Shown: in pieces, positions 23,136 to 33,983 of the stretch
How the letters are laid out: the number at the start of each line of letters is the position of its first letter
How positions within the stretch are numbered: position 1 is the first letter of the stretch
Assembly: GCA_026400565.1 (NCBI GenBank)
Contig: JAPLOV010000084.1
Span: 1-44,847, forward strand
Origin: Hyphomicrobiales bacterium
GTDB lineage: Bacteria > Pseudomonadota > Alphaproteobacteria > Rhizobiales > Beijerinckiaceae
Direction: 5' to 3'
Length of the DNA: 44,847 nucleotides
Program-made: the position numbers and the translations under genes
Notes under the pieces: model-generated
Told to the model about the DNA's origin: nothing
The model's input: the letters and a program-made list of their open reading frames with translations, nothing else
Databases searched by the model: none

Positions 23136-23690
23136 ATGCCTCGACTGTTCACCGGTCTGGAAGTCCCGCCCGACATTGCGCTGCAATTGTCGATGCATCG
23201 CGGCGGCCTGTCCGGTGCCCGCTGGATCGAGCCGTCCGACTACCACATCACCTTGCGCTTCCTTGGCGATGTGGATGGCATGACAGCGCGCGATGCCTTT
23301 GATGTCCTCGCTGATATCCAGCGTGGGCCGGTCACGGTCACGCTCGACCAGATCGCCAGCTTCGGGGGAGACAAGCCGCACTCGGTGTTTGCGCGGGTCG
23401 CCCCCAGTGCCGCCCTGTCGGACCTGCAGGCCGAGCACGAAAGACTGATGCGCCGCATCGGCCTTGCGCCCGAACCGCGCAAGTTTGTGCCGCATGTGAC
23501 GCTGGGGCGGATCAAGGGCGCTTCAGTCATCGCTGTTGCGGACTACCTGTCGAGCAGGGCCATCATCCGCCCGATGAGTTTCACGGCCCGGCGCTTCGTG
23601 CTGTATTCCTCGCGAGCCTCGACCGGCGGCGGGCCTTATCTCGTCGAGGCGGCCTATCCCCTTGACGCGCGGTTGCGGCAGGCCATCTGA
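23136..23690 (+). CDS. thpR: RNA 2',3'-cyclic phosphodiesterase (ThpR/LigT)
   Basis: This 184-residue protein of the 2H phosphoesterase family has both catalytic HxTx motifs: HITL at residues 37-40 and HVTL at 120-123. It opens 2',3'-cyclic phosphate ends of RNA to 2'-phosphates and can ligate tRNA halves in vitro. GGGGAA lies about 10 bases before the ATG, inside a small GGATT...AATCC hairpin that could partly mask it. It sits 81 bp after the aldo/keto reductase and 48 bp before phhB, so the three may form one transcript. Confidence 0.92.
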   Translation: MPRLFTGLEVPPDIALQLSMHRGGLSGARWIEPSDYHITLRFLGDVDGMTARDAFDVLADIQRGPVTVTLDQIASFGGDKPHSVFARVAPSAALSDLQAEHERLMRRIGLAPEPRKFVPHVTLGRIKGASVIAVADYLSSRAIIRPMSFTARRFVLYSSRASTGGGPYLVEAAYPLDARLRQAI

Positions 23691-23738
23691 TTTTGTCGGC
23701 CTGTCTGCGACGGCCAACCCGCACCCGGAGAATTGACC

Positions 23739-24029
23739 ATGCCGCCTCGCCTTGAAGGCCCGGAACGGGCAGCAGCCCTCTCAACCCTCGCAGGCTGGAC
23801 CGAGGTGGAAGGCCGCGATGCGATCAGCAAGCGCTTCGTCTTCGCCGATTTCAATGTCGCCTTTGGCTGGATGAGCCGCGTCGCCTTGCTGGCCGAGAAG
23901 ATGGACCATCACCCGGAATGGTCGAATGTCTACAGGACCGTCGACGTGACGCTGTCGACCCATGATGCGGGCGGTCTCAGCGCGCTGGACATCGCCATGG
24001 CCCGCGCCATGGATGCGATGGCGGCATAG
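23739..24029 (+). CDS. phhB: 4a-hydroxytetrahydrobiopterin dehydratase
   Basis: This 96-residue pterin-4a-carbinolamine dehydratase recycles the pterin cofactor after aromatic amino acid hydroxylation. The family core is present: [20 protein letters not shown], the [10 protein letters not shown] motif with the active-site histidines at 57-58, and [11 protein letters not shown]. The ATG at 23739 is chosen because GGAG lies 8 bases upstream; an in-frame TTG two codons earlier is too close. No phenylalanine hydroxylase is visible in this window. Confidence 0.93.
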   Translation: MPPRLEGPERAAALSTLAGWTEVEGRDAISKRFVFADFNVAFGWMSRVALLAEKMDHHPEWSNVYRTVDVTLSTHDAGGLSALDIAMARAMDAMAA

Positions 24030-24052
24030 GGCAACTCCCTGCTCAGAGCAGC

Positions 24053-24838
24053 TCAGTTGGACCAGCCGCAAATGGCAAGTGCGGCCTGCATATGTGCGGG
24101 CGGCGGGGCTTCGACCGATATGGGCGGCTTGTTTGGGTGCAGCGGAATGCGGATCGCGCGCGCATGCAGATGCAGGCCAGGGCCGCCGAAACGGGGACCG
24201 GAGCCGTAGATCGGATCGCCGATGATCGGCCATCCCGAGGCCTGGCAATGCACCCTGAGTTGATGGGTGCGGCCGGTCAGCGGTGTCAGCTCCAGCCAGG
24301 TGAGGGAGCGGTCGGCGGACCGGCCCAGCACGGTCCAGAGCGTTGACGAGGGCAGGCTGTCGGCACTCGGGCTTTCGTCGGCGGCCTTCATCCACCAGCC
24401 GCGCTGCGGATCGAGCCGGATCAGAGGCACGTCGATGCGGCCGGCATCGGCCTGCGGGTCGCCCTCGACGACCGCCCAGTAAGTCTTGGCGATGGCCCCG
24501 GTCTTGAAAAGGTCACCCAGCCTTGCCAGCGCCTGCCGATGGCGGCCGAGCACGAGGCAGCCTGAGGTGTCGCGATCGAGCCGGTGCGCCAGTTCGGGCG
24601 GGCGCGGCAGGCCGAAGCGCAAGGCAGGAAAAAAACTGTCCAGCGGCTGGTCGCTGAGGCCGCTGCGCTTGCTTTGGGCGTTCTGCGGGCCCTTGTGAAC
24701 CGGCATGCCGGGTGGCTTGTCGATCACCAGCATCATCGCGTCGCGGTGGAGCACGCGCGCCAGCATGGCCTCCTCGGTCAAGCTGGCAACCTGAGGTCCT
24801 GCGGCACCGGCTTGTGCGATCACGTCTTTCGATGTCAT
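24053..24838 (-). CDS. RluA-family pseudouridine synthase
   Basis: This 261-residue protein converts a uridine in RNA to pseudouridine. The catalytic motif HRLDRDTSGCLVLGR contains the essential Asp. Other family marks are LVIDKPPGMPVHKG and LTPLTGRTHQLRVH. There is no N-terminal S4 domain, so it is of the short RluA/RluC-like type; the target base (23S rRNA or tRNA) is not predictable. The ATG at 24838 is chosen on homology, as the upstream sequence is arginine-rich and non-coding. It is divergent from ftsY and converges with phhB. Confidence 0.9.
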   Translation of the reverse strand: MTSKDVIAQAGAAGPQVASLTEEAMLARVLHRDAMMLVIDKPPGMPVHKGPQNAQSKRSGLSDQPLDSFFPALRFGLPRPPELAHRLDRDTSGCLVLGRHRQALARLGDLFKTGAIAKTYWAVVEGDPQADAGRIDVPLIRLDPQRGWWMKAADESPSADSLPSSTLWTVLGRSADRSLTWLELTPLTGRTHQLRVHCQASGWPIIGDPIYGSGPRFGGPGLHLHARAIRIPLHPNKPPISVEAPPPAHMQAALAICGWSN

Positions 24839-24915
24839 GCCGAACCGGGTAACGAGACTTGGGCGCGGTCGCAAGCCGTCGCGCCGGATCGGATCAAGGC
24901 GGAAGCGCAGGACAG

Positions 24916-26154
24916 ATGAGCGACAGCGACAAGAAGCCCGGCTTTCTGGCACGCCTGTTCGGCAGGGGCGGCAAGGCCGAGCCAGAGCACGAGTCGGCCA
25001 GAGCCCCCGTTGCCCAGACTGAGGCTGATGCGCCTGTTGTCGTGGACGTCGATGTCGCCGGTTCCGGCGTCCCGACTCCCGACATCACGGGCGATGTCGC
25101 TGCCACAGCTGCCGCGACGGCCTCGGACGCCGCCGCCTCCGAAGATGGTGTTGCCAGAATCCCCGCAGACACTCCCGCCAGTTCCAGCGTCGCGGTGCCT
25201 GAACAGGATCTGCCCGTGCCGGCCCCGCGCCGAAGCTGGTGGACGCGGCTGAGCGCGGGGCTTTCACGGACATCGTCGGCGCTGACGACGGGGATCACCG
25301 ACCTGTTCACCAAGCGCAAGCTCGATGCGGGCACGCTTGACGATCTCGAAGACATCCTGATCCAGGCCGATCTGGGCGTGGACACGGCAGCCCGGGTGGC
25401 CAAGGTGGTCGGCTCGAGCCGCTACGAGAAGGGCATTTCCGGCGACGAGGTCCGCGCCATCCTTGCCGGCGAGGTTGGGGATATTCTCAGGCCGGTGGCA
25501 TCCCCGCTGGTGATCGATGCGGCCATGAAGCCGTTCGTGATCCTGATGGTGGGCGTCAACGGTTCGGGCAAGACCACGACCATCGGCAAGCTTTCGGCCA
25601 AGTTCCGGGCAGAGGGGCGCTCGGTGATGCTGGCAGCGGGCGACACGTTCCGGGCGGCAGCCATCGAGCAGCTCAAGGTCTGGGGCGAGCGAACAAGAGC
25701 CACTGTGATCGCGCGCGAACAGGGCGCCGATGCTGCCGGTCTTGCGTTCGATGCGCTGGAGCAGGCAAAGGCCGCCGGCACTGACGTGCTGCTGATCGAC
25801 ACCGCCGGTCGCCTCCAGAACCGCACCGAGTTGATGGAGGAACTCGCCAAAGTGGTGCGGGTGATCCGCAAGGTGGATAACGGTGCGCCGCATGCGGTGC
25901 TGCTGGTGCTCGATGCCACCGTCGGCCAGAATGCGATCGCGCAGGTTGAGGTCTTCCGCCAGATGGCAGGCGTGACCGGGCTGGTGATGACCAAGCTCGA
26001 CGGCACGGCGCGCGGCGGCATTCTGGTATCGCTGGCATCGAAGTTCGCCCTGCCGGTGCATTTCATCGGGGTTGGCGAAGGCGTCGACGATCTTGAACCC
26101 TTCGATGCCACCGATTTCGCGCGAGCGATCGCAGGTCTGGAGCGGGCAGCATGA
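24916..26154 (+). CDS. ftsY: Signal recognition particle receptor FtsY
   Basis: This is a 412-residue SRP receptor GTPase that docks ribosome-SRP complexes at the inner membrane for co-translational insertion. An acidic, alanine-rich A domain of about 110 residues precedes the N domain. The G domain holds GVNGSGKTTT (Lys about 219), DTFRAAAIEQL, DTAGRLQN and TKLDGTARGG. The start at 24916 follows GCAGGA; the open frame begins earlier at 24859 without homology. Its stop overlaps the ispZ start (ATGA). Confidence 0.95.
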   Translation: MSDSDKKPGFLARLFGRGGKAEPEHESARAPVAQTEADAPVVVDVDVAGSGVPTPDITGDVAATAAATASDAAASEDGVARIPADTPASSSVAVPEQDLPVPAPRRSWWTRLSAGLSRTSSALTTGITDLFTKRKLDAGTLDDLEDILIQADLGVDTAARVAKVVGSSRYEKGISGDEVRAILAGEVGDILRPVASPLVIDAAMKPFVILMVGVNGSGKTTTIGKLSAKFRAEGRSVMLAAGDTFRAAAIEQLKVWGERTRATVIAREQGADAAGLAFDALEQAKAAGTDVLLIDTAGRLQNRTELMEELAKVVRVIRKVDNGAPHAVLLVLDATVGQNAIAQVEVFRQMAGVTGLVMTKLDGTARGGILVSLASKFALPVHFIGVGEGVDDLEPFDATDFARAIAGLERAA

Positions 26155-26774
26155 GCGAACAGGTCAAGCCGGCGGCAGAACAGGTCAACCCGCTGCTCAA
26201 GCTCGGCCTCGAATTCGGGCCGCTGGCGATCTTCTTCTTTGCCAATTCCTATGGTGACCGCTGGTTCGGCGTGGCAACCGACCAGCGCATCTTCGTGGCA
26301 ACCGGCGTCTTCATGGTCGCTTCACTGATTTCGCTGGCCCTGTCGAAGATCCTGCTCAACCACCTGCCGCGCATGGCCGTGATCAACGCGGTGGTGGTGA
26401 CCGTGTTTGGCGGGCTGACGCTGGCACTGAACGACGAGTTGTTCATCAAGCTCAAGCCGACGATCGTCAATTCGCTGTTCGGCTGCGTGCTGCTGGGCGG
26501 CCTTGCCATGGGCCGGCCGCTGCTGCCTTACGTGCTCGACAGCGTGATGAGCCTGACGGCCGAGGGCTGGAAGAAGCTGACCTTCCGCTGGGGACTGTTC
26601 TTCTTCGTGCTGGCCGCGATCAACGAGATCGTCTGGCGCAATTTCTCGACCGACTTTTGGGTCGGGTTCAAGGTCTGGGGCATCATGCCGATCACCATCG
26701 CCTTTGCGCTGTCACAGACGCCGCTGATCCTGAAACACGAGGTCAAGGACGAGAAGGCCGGACCGAAGGACTAG
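26151..26774 (+). CDS. ispZ: Inner-membrane septation protein IspZ (YciB)
   Basis: This 207-residue membrane protein has five or six predicted helices and the family signature GPLAIFFFANSYGDRW near residue 22. YciB/IspZ proteins act at the cell envelope and have been linked to septation; the molecular role is not settled. It overlaps ftsY by 4 bp (ATGA). Its TAG stop codon lies inside the CTAGAG end of a palindromic repeat element that directly follows. Confidence 0.93.
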   Translation: MSEQVKPAAEQVNPLLKLGLEFGPLAIFFFANSYGDRWFGVATDQRIFVATGVFMVASLISLALSKILLNHLPRMAVINAVVVTVFGGLTLALNDELFIKLKPTIVNSLFGCVLLGGLAMGRPLLPYVLDSVMSLTAEGWKKLTFRWGLFFFVLAAINEIVWRNFSTDFWVGFKVWGIMPITIAFALSQTPLILKHEVKDEKAGPKD

Positions 26775-26878
26775 AGCGGAATCCGACCTGACTTGCTTCA
26801 GGTCGTCCGCTTTAGCCCATTGCTTTAGCATCATCTTTATCCGCCAAACGGAGTCCACTTGGCGGGATGATGCTCTAG
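26771..26878. repeat. Composite palindromic intergenic element with CTAGAG ends
   Basis: The element is bounded by CTAGAG (26771) and CTCTAG (to 26878), which are inverted copies. Hairpin one pairs AGCGGA and CGACCTGA (26775-26791) with TCAGGTCG and TCCGCT (26798-26811), with a 3-nt bulge, and is followed by TTTAG. Hairpin two pairs AGCATCATC and CCGCCAA (26827-26847) with TTGGCGG and GATGATGCT (26859-26874). From memory it resembles palindromic repeats scattered between genes in Hyphomicrobiales genomes. It fills the whole gap between two converging genes and provides both stop codons. It probably also serves as their transcription terminator. Confidence 0.8.
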
Positions 26879-27471
26879 CGCGCCGCGGCCACGGCTTCCG
26901 CCAGCAAGGCGCGGGCGCTGTCTTCGGTGAGCTGGCCGATGTGCTTTTTCAGGATCGTGCCGTCCTTGGCGACAAGGAAGGTCTCCGGCACGCCGTAGAC
27001 ACCCCATTCGATCGACGAGCGACCGGTCCGGTCCGTGCCGACCGCCGCATAAGGGTTGCCCAGCGCGCCGAGAAATCGCCGGGCATTCTCGGGCTCGTCC
27101 TTGTAGTTGAGCCCCAAGACCTGCACCCTGCCTGTGCGCACCGCCTCATGCGTGGCCATCTCCACGAGAAAGGGATGTTCGACGCGGCATGGCGCGCACC
27201 ACGATGCGAAGACATTGAGGATGGTGACGCGGCCGTCGCGCAGGTCGGCGGGCGCGATGCCAGGGACGGGCCGGCCGTCGCGCAGCAATCCTTCCAGAGA
27301 GGGAAGAGTCAGGGACGGGGATGGTTTGCCGATCAGGGCCGACGGCACCCGGGAGGCATCTCCGGCAAACAGGCGGAACAGGAACAGCAGCGCCAGCAGC
27401 GCGAAAAAGGCCAGCGGTGCCAGATGGAGCCAGTTGCGCCGTGGCGCCGTCGTCAGGTCCGCTTCACTCAT
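26875..27471 (-). CDS. ccmG: Thiol:disulfide interchange protein CcmG/DsbE
   Basis: This 198-residue membrane-anchored periplasmic thioredoxin keeps apocytochrome c cysteines reduced for haem attachment. It has one N-terminal membrane helix (about residues 15-35), the active site WCAPC (91-95), and GVYGVPETFLV with the cis-Pro loop. It overlaps ccmD by 4 bp. Its TAG stop (26875-26877) lies in the CTCTAG end of the palindromic element shared with ispZ. Confidence 0.93.
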   Translation of the reverse strand: MSEADLTTAPRRNWLHLAPLAFFALLALLFLFRLFAGDASRVPSALIGKPSPSLTLPSLEGLLRDGRPVPGIAPADLRDGRVTILNVFASWCAPCRVEHPFLVEMATHEAVRTGRVQVLGLNYKDEPENARRFLGALGNPYAAVGTDRTGRSSIEWGVYGVPETFLVAKDGTILKKHIGQLTEDSARALLAEAVAAAR

Positions 27472-27629
27472 GGGCGGTCCGCTCCGTGCTGACGGTGGTC
27501 GAGCCGGGCAAGTTCGCGCTTTCGCGCGCGGTTGTCGGCCATGATCCCGATGGTCAGGGCCGCAATCACGGCGAAGGTCGCCAGATAAGAGCCAATGATG
27601 AAAAAGGCGTGGGGTCCGAGTGCTGTCAT
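27468..27629 (-). CDS. ccmD: Haem exporter protein CcmD
   Basis: This 53-residue protein has one membrane helix (GPHAFFIIGSYLATFAVIAAL) followed by a basic tail (NRARKRELARLDHR), the typical CcmD layout. CcmD helps release holo-CcmE from the CcmABC complex. It overlaps both ccmC (ATGA at 27629-27626) and ccmG (ATGA at 27471-27468), so ccmC, ccmD and ccmG are translationally coupled. Confidence 0.9.
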   Translation of the reverse strand: MTALGPHAFFIIGSYLATFAVIAALTIGIMADNRARKRELARLDHRQHGADRP

Positions 27630-28405
27630 TCGGCTGGCCCCCGCGCCATCATGCCGGCCTGTGCGCCGGGCTGTTCGGCCCTGTCGGCGGCCAGAATGGT
27701 CAGGGTCCGGATGCGCCGGCGCATGATTTCGGTGCGCATCGCCACAAGATGCAGTGCCACGGCGAACAGCGAGAAGGCGACGGCGCAAACCAGGAGCGGC
27801 CAGAGCATCGAGGGGTGGATGGACGGCCCATCCATGCGGAACACGGAAGCAGGCTGATGCAGCGTGTTCCACCAGTCGACCGAGAACTTGATGATCGGGA
27901 TGTTGATGAAGCCCACCAGCGTCAGGATCGAGACGGCACGGCCGGCCTGGGTCGGCTCGTCGATGGTGCGCCACAGCGCCATGATGGCCAGATAGATCAG
28001 CAGCAGCACCAGCATCGAGGTCAGCCTGGCATCCCAGACCCAGTAGGTGCCCCACATCGGTCGGCCCCAGAGCGCGCCGGTCAGCAGGCAGATCAGCGCA
28101 AAAGAGGCCCCGATCGGGGCCGCAGCCTTCTGCGCCACCTCAGCCAACGGATGGCGCCAGACCAGTGCGCCGATCGCCGAGACGGTCATCAGCGCGTAGA
28201 AGAACATGGCCAGCCAGGCTGCCGGGACATGGATGTACATGATCCGGATGGTTTCGCCCTGCTGGTAATCGGCAGGCGCGCTGAAGAACGCGCCGTAGAA
28301 CCCGACGATGAACAGGATGCCGCTGAGTCCGGCAATCCAGGGCAGGAGGCCGCCCGAAAGCGCCATGAAGCGCGTCGGATTGGCGAGCTGGTTGATGAAT
28401 GTCAT
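27626..28405 (-). CDS. ccmC: Haem exporter/lyase subunit CcmC
   Basis: This 259-residue membrane protein has six helices and the tryptophan-rich haem-binding motif in GTYWVWDARLTS. Conserved histidines flank it (IMYIHVPAAW and NTLHQPAS). CcmC loads haem onto CcmE in the periplasm. It follows the broken ccmB by 106 bp, a larger gap than elsewhere in this cluster, and overlaps ccmD. Confidence 0.93.
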   Translation of the reverse strand: MTFINQLANPTRFMALSGGLLPWIAGLSGILFIVGFYGAFFSAPADYQQGETIRIMYIHVPAAWLAMFFYALMTVSAIGALVWRHPLAEVAQKAAAPIGASFALICLLTGALWGRPMWGTYWVWDARLTSMLVLLLIYLAIMALWRTIDEPTQAGRAVSILTLVGFINIPIIKFSVDWWNTLHQPASVFRMDGPSIHPSMLWPLLVCAVAFSLFAVALHLVAMRTEIMRRRIRTLTILAADRAEQPGAQAGMMARGPAE

Positions 28406-28511
28406 GTCGACCGTGTGTGTTTTCCCGCAGCAGATTTACTTGCCGCGCGGCCCTGGCGCAATCCGTGCGCGCATTTGCTGCAGCGGGCCGGCCGTCAGGC
28501 TGAAAACCGGT

Positions 28512-29110
28512 TCAATCCGATTGCCGCAGGCCGGCTGCCGCGCCGATCACGCCAATGACAGCGAAGATCAGCGTCAGCGCGCACAGGATCGCGAACGGCG
28601 TGGCGAAGGGGATGGTGCCGCCTGTCGCGGCATTGCAGGTGGCGACGCCGAAGATCAGCACCGGGATCATCAGCGGCAAAGCCATGATGGCGATCAGCAC
28701 GCCGCCACGGCGGATGCCGGCCGTCAAGGCCGCTCCGAGGGCTCCATCGCCAGAAGAAGGCCGAACAAGGGGGCTGCGAGTGCCAATGGCAGGCCCGTGG
28801 TCAGCCAGTGTGCGAGGCACTTGGCCAGCACCACGCCCTCCAGCGGCAGCGGCGAGGCCTTGATCAGATCAAGGGTGCCATCTTCGGCATCCGCCTGAAA
28901 CAGGCGGTCCAGCCCGATCAGCGTGGCCAGCACGGCCCCGATCCAGAGGATGGCTGGCGCAATGCGGGCGAGCAGGTTGAGATCGGGCCCGATGGCGAAC
29001 GGTGTCAGCGTCACGATCATCAGGAAGAAGACCAGCGCGAAGGACGCCCCGCCGCCGATGCGCAGGGCCAGCGCCAGATCGCGTTTGACCAGGGCGAGGA
29101 AGGCGTTCAC
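28512..29110 (-). pseudogene. ccmB: Haem exporter subunit CcmB, broken by internal deletion
   Basis: The gene starts with GTG at 29110, overlapping the ccmA stop. The first 122 residues read as CcmB (LLARIAPAILWIGAVL, DRLFQADAEDGTL, HWLTTGLPLAL). The frame then runs into EPSERP and a TGA at 28724-28726. The C-terminal half (GALGAALTAGIRRGGVLIA ... to 28512) continues in a different frame. Joining both gives about 200 residues against about 220 in the family; the segment between LLLAM and GALGAALT is missing. This points to a loss of roughly 60 bp, not a multiple of three, near 28735-28750. CcmB is a membrane subunit of the CcmABCD complex, so the break should stop cytochrome c maturation unless it is an assembly error. 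Confidence 0.82.
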
Positions 29111-29766
29111 GGCCTGCCTCGCGCGGCGTTGTGGGCGGCCAGGTCGAGCATGGTGAGCTCCGGCCAGTCGAGCGGGTCGTGGGTTGCGGCAATGACCAGC
29201 CCGCCCCGCGCCCGGTGCATCGCGACCGCAGCGGCCAGCTTCTTCCGCGCGCCGGCGTCGAGCGCGTTGGTCGGCTCGTCCAGCAGCCAGACCGGGCAGC
29301 GCAGCGGCGATGCCAGCAGCAGCCGGGCCAGCGAGACCCGGCGGCGCTGGCCTGATGAGAGATAGGCACAAGGCACGTTGGCCAGCGGCATCAGATCGAA
29401 GGCTTCCAGCGCCGCATCGAGGGTGTCCTCGCCACCGCCGAAGACGATGGCCTGCCAGCCGGCGAGCAGTTCGCGAACACTGAGGGCCCCTTTCAGCGGA
29501 TCACGGCTGCCGACCAGAACCGAGCGATGGCCAAGATCGAGGTCTGCTTTAGCTGGATCAAGCACAACAGTGCCGCCTTCAGGGCGCAGGAGCCCCGCCA
29601 GGATGCGCAGCAGGCTGGTCTTGCCCACACCGTTGGGTCCGGTCAGCGCCAGCGCCTGTCCGGCCCCGACACGGAAGGACAGGCCGGCGAACAGCGTGCG
29701 TTCATTGCGTCGGCAGGACAGTTCGACCGTGATCAATTGCCAGGGAGCAGGAGGAGCGGCATTCAT
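29107..29766 (-). CDS. ccmA: Haem exporter ATPase CcmA
   Basis: This 219-residue ABC ATPase releases haem-loaded CcmE from CcmC. Walker A GPNGVGKTS is at 43-51, signature YLSSGQRRR around 135-143, and Walker B VWLLDEPTNALD at 159-170. The ATG at 29766 (MNAAPPAPWQ) is preferred over an ATG 16 codons upstream, on family length. Its stop overlaps the GTG of ccmB. It is the first gene of ccmABCDG and is divergent from acnA across 299 bp, in which I see no clear promoter. Confidence 0.92.
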   Translation of the reverse strand: MNAAPPAPWQLITVELSCRRNERTLFAGLSFRVGAGQALALTGPNGVGKTSLLRILAGLLRPEGGTVVLDPAKADLDLGHRSVLVGSRDPLKGALSVRELLAGWQAIVFGGGEDTLDAALEAFDLMPLANVPCAYLSSGQRRRVSLARLLLASPLRCPVWLLDEPTNALDAGARKKLAAAVAMHRARGGLVIAATHDPLDWPELTMLDLAAHNAARGRP

Positions 29767-30065
29767 GTGCGGGCATCTGAGGCAAGGAGAACCGGCCGCG
29801 TCAAGGCTCTTCATGCCGCGGCGCGGCGCATCGGGGCAGTTTATGTCTTTCGACGCGGTAGCCTTTTGGCCGGAATTCTTCTATGCACTGGTTCGGCTGT
29901 GCCGCGCGCTTGATCCGGCGCGGGCGCCCGGGCACCCCCGGGGCGGCGCGCAACATCCGTTGCTCTGGGCGTGTGGTCCGCGAGGACCGCGCGTGGAGGC
30001 CTTCAGCATCGGTGCGGCACCGGCCGGACCGCCCTGTGACCTGTTTGCCCAAAGGATGCTATCCC

Positions 30066-32792
<2,727 letters not shown>

Positions 32793-32813
32793 GGCCTCCC
32801 AGGCATTGGGATG

Positions 32814-32852
32814 ATGGCACCGTCGGCCCGCGCAGGGCAGGCACGGTGCCAT
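32814..32852 (+). terminator. Hairpin after acnA
   Basis: ATGGCACCGT and ACGGTGCCAT form a perfect 10-bp inverted repeat around a 19-nt G+C-rich loop, 22 bp after the acnA stop. No T-run follows, so termination or mRNA stabilisation are both possible. The remaining gap to acpXL (to 33061) shows no other gene. Confidence 0.5.
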
Positions 32853-33061
32853 GAGCTGACGCCTCTTCCGGGCTGGCAACCCTTGTTTGGGCCGGTGGCA
32901 ACCGGGCCGAGCAACGGCTGCCACAACTCCCCCTCTTCCCCCACACCCCCTTCGTCGTGTAGGGAGTCAGCCAACTTATCACCGGAGCTTGACCGAGGTG
33001 TGCGCCTGATGTGCACCGATCGGGTTGTTCCGAACCACTGAAAGACGGGAGAACCCGCCCC

Positions 33062-33343
33062 ATGTCATCCACTTTCGAGACGGTTGCCGGCATCATTTCC
33101 GAAACCTGCGACATCCCGCGCGAAAAGATCACGCCGGCGAGCCACGCCATCGACGATCTCGGCATCGATTCGCTCGCCTTTCTCGACATCGCCTTTGCGG
33201 TCGACAAGGCTTTCGGGATCAAGCTGCCGCTGGAGCAGTGGACCCAGGAAGTGAACGAGGGCAAGGCACCGGCCGAGCAGTATTTCGTTCTGGAGAACCT
33301 CTGTGCCCGCATCGACGGGCTGGTGGCGGCAAAGACTGCCTGA
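33062..33343 (+). CDS. acpXL: Acyl carrier protein AcpXL
   Basis: This 93-residue acyl carrier protein carries its phosphopantetheine serine in GIDSLAFLD (S37). The divergent sequence and C-terminus ([17 protein letters not shown]) fit AcpXL, the dedicated carrier for the very-long-chain hydroxy fatty acid attached to lipid A in rhizobia and relatives. Gene context supports this: fabZ, two ketosynthase-like genes, a ketoreductase, a dehydrogenase and an LpxXL-type acyltransferase follow in order. The ATG at 33062 has GGGAG about 10 bases upstream. Confidence 0.9.
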   Translation: MSSTFETVAGIISETCDIPREKITPASHAIDDLGIDSLAFLDIAFAVDKAFGIKLPLEQWTQEVNEGKAPAEQYFVLENLCARIDGLVAAKTA

Positions 33344-33515
33344 GGGCCATTGCGCCCGCCCCTCTTTCTTCCTGGCCGCTCCGAGGTGTCAGGAGCGCGG
33401 CACGTGACACCGACATGGTTCCGGGCTAAACGATCCGGCCCTTCTGCCGCAACGCTGCGCGCAGGGGCGTCCAGCCTGTTTCCCGGCCCTGGCCGATCTG
33501 CGAGCCATCCAGTCC

Positions 33516-33983
33516 ATGCGCCTTGAATATTTCGAGATGATCGACATGGTCACGCTGTTCGACGCGGCGCAGCAGCGCATCGTCTGCCGCGCGACGGTGC
33601 CGGATGCGAGCCCGGTCTTCGAGGGCCATTTCCCGGGCCATCCGCTGGTGCCGGGCGTTCTTCTCACCGAGACGATGGCTCAGGCGTCGGGCTACCTCGT
33701 GCTTGGCCTCAACCGGCTGAGCCAGATGCCCTTCCTGATGGCGGTTGACAAGGCGCGGTTCCGCACCTTCGTCGAGCCCGGTGCGGTGCTGGTCATCGAG
33801 GCTGCGCTCACCGTCGAAGGCTCCGGCTATGCAGCCACCAAGGCCAGCATCACCGCCGATGGAAAGCCGGTCTGCGATGCCGAACTCAGGTTCAGGCTGA
33901 TGCCATTCCCCGCCGAACTGGGCGCGTTGATGCGGCAACGCACTGCCGCCATCGGTCTCGTGCCCGAGGCAGTGACATCATGA
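33516..33983 (+). CDS. fabZ: 3-hydroxyacyl-ACP dehydratase (FabZ type) for VLCFA
   Basis: This 155-residue hotdog-fold dehydratase has the catalytic motif GHFPGHPLVPGVLLTETMAQ, with His38 and Glu52. In this cluster it probably dehydrates 3-hydroxyacyl-AcpXL during elongation of the lipid A very-long-chain fatty acid. The ATG at 33516 (MRLEYFEMID) fits relatives. It follows acpXL by 172 bp and overlaps the next gene by 4 bp (ATGA). Confidence 0.9.
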   Translation: MRLEYFEMIDMVTLFDAAQQRIVCRATVPDASPVFEGHFPGHPLVPGVLLTETMAQASGYLVLGLNRLSQMPFLMAVDKARFRTFVEPGAVLVIEAALTVEGSGYAATKASITADGKPVCDAELRFRLMPFPAELGALMRQRTAAIGLVPEAVTS

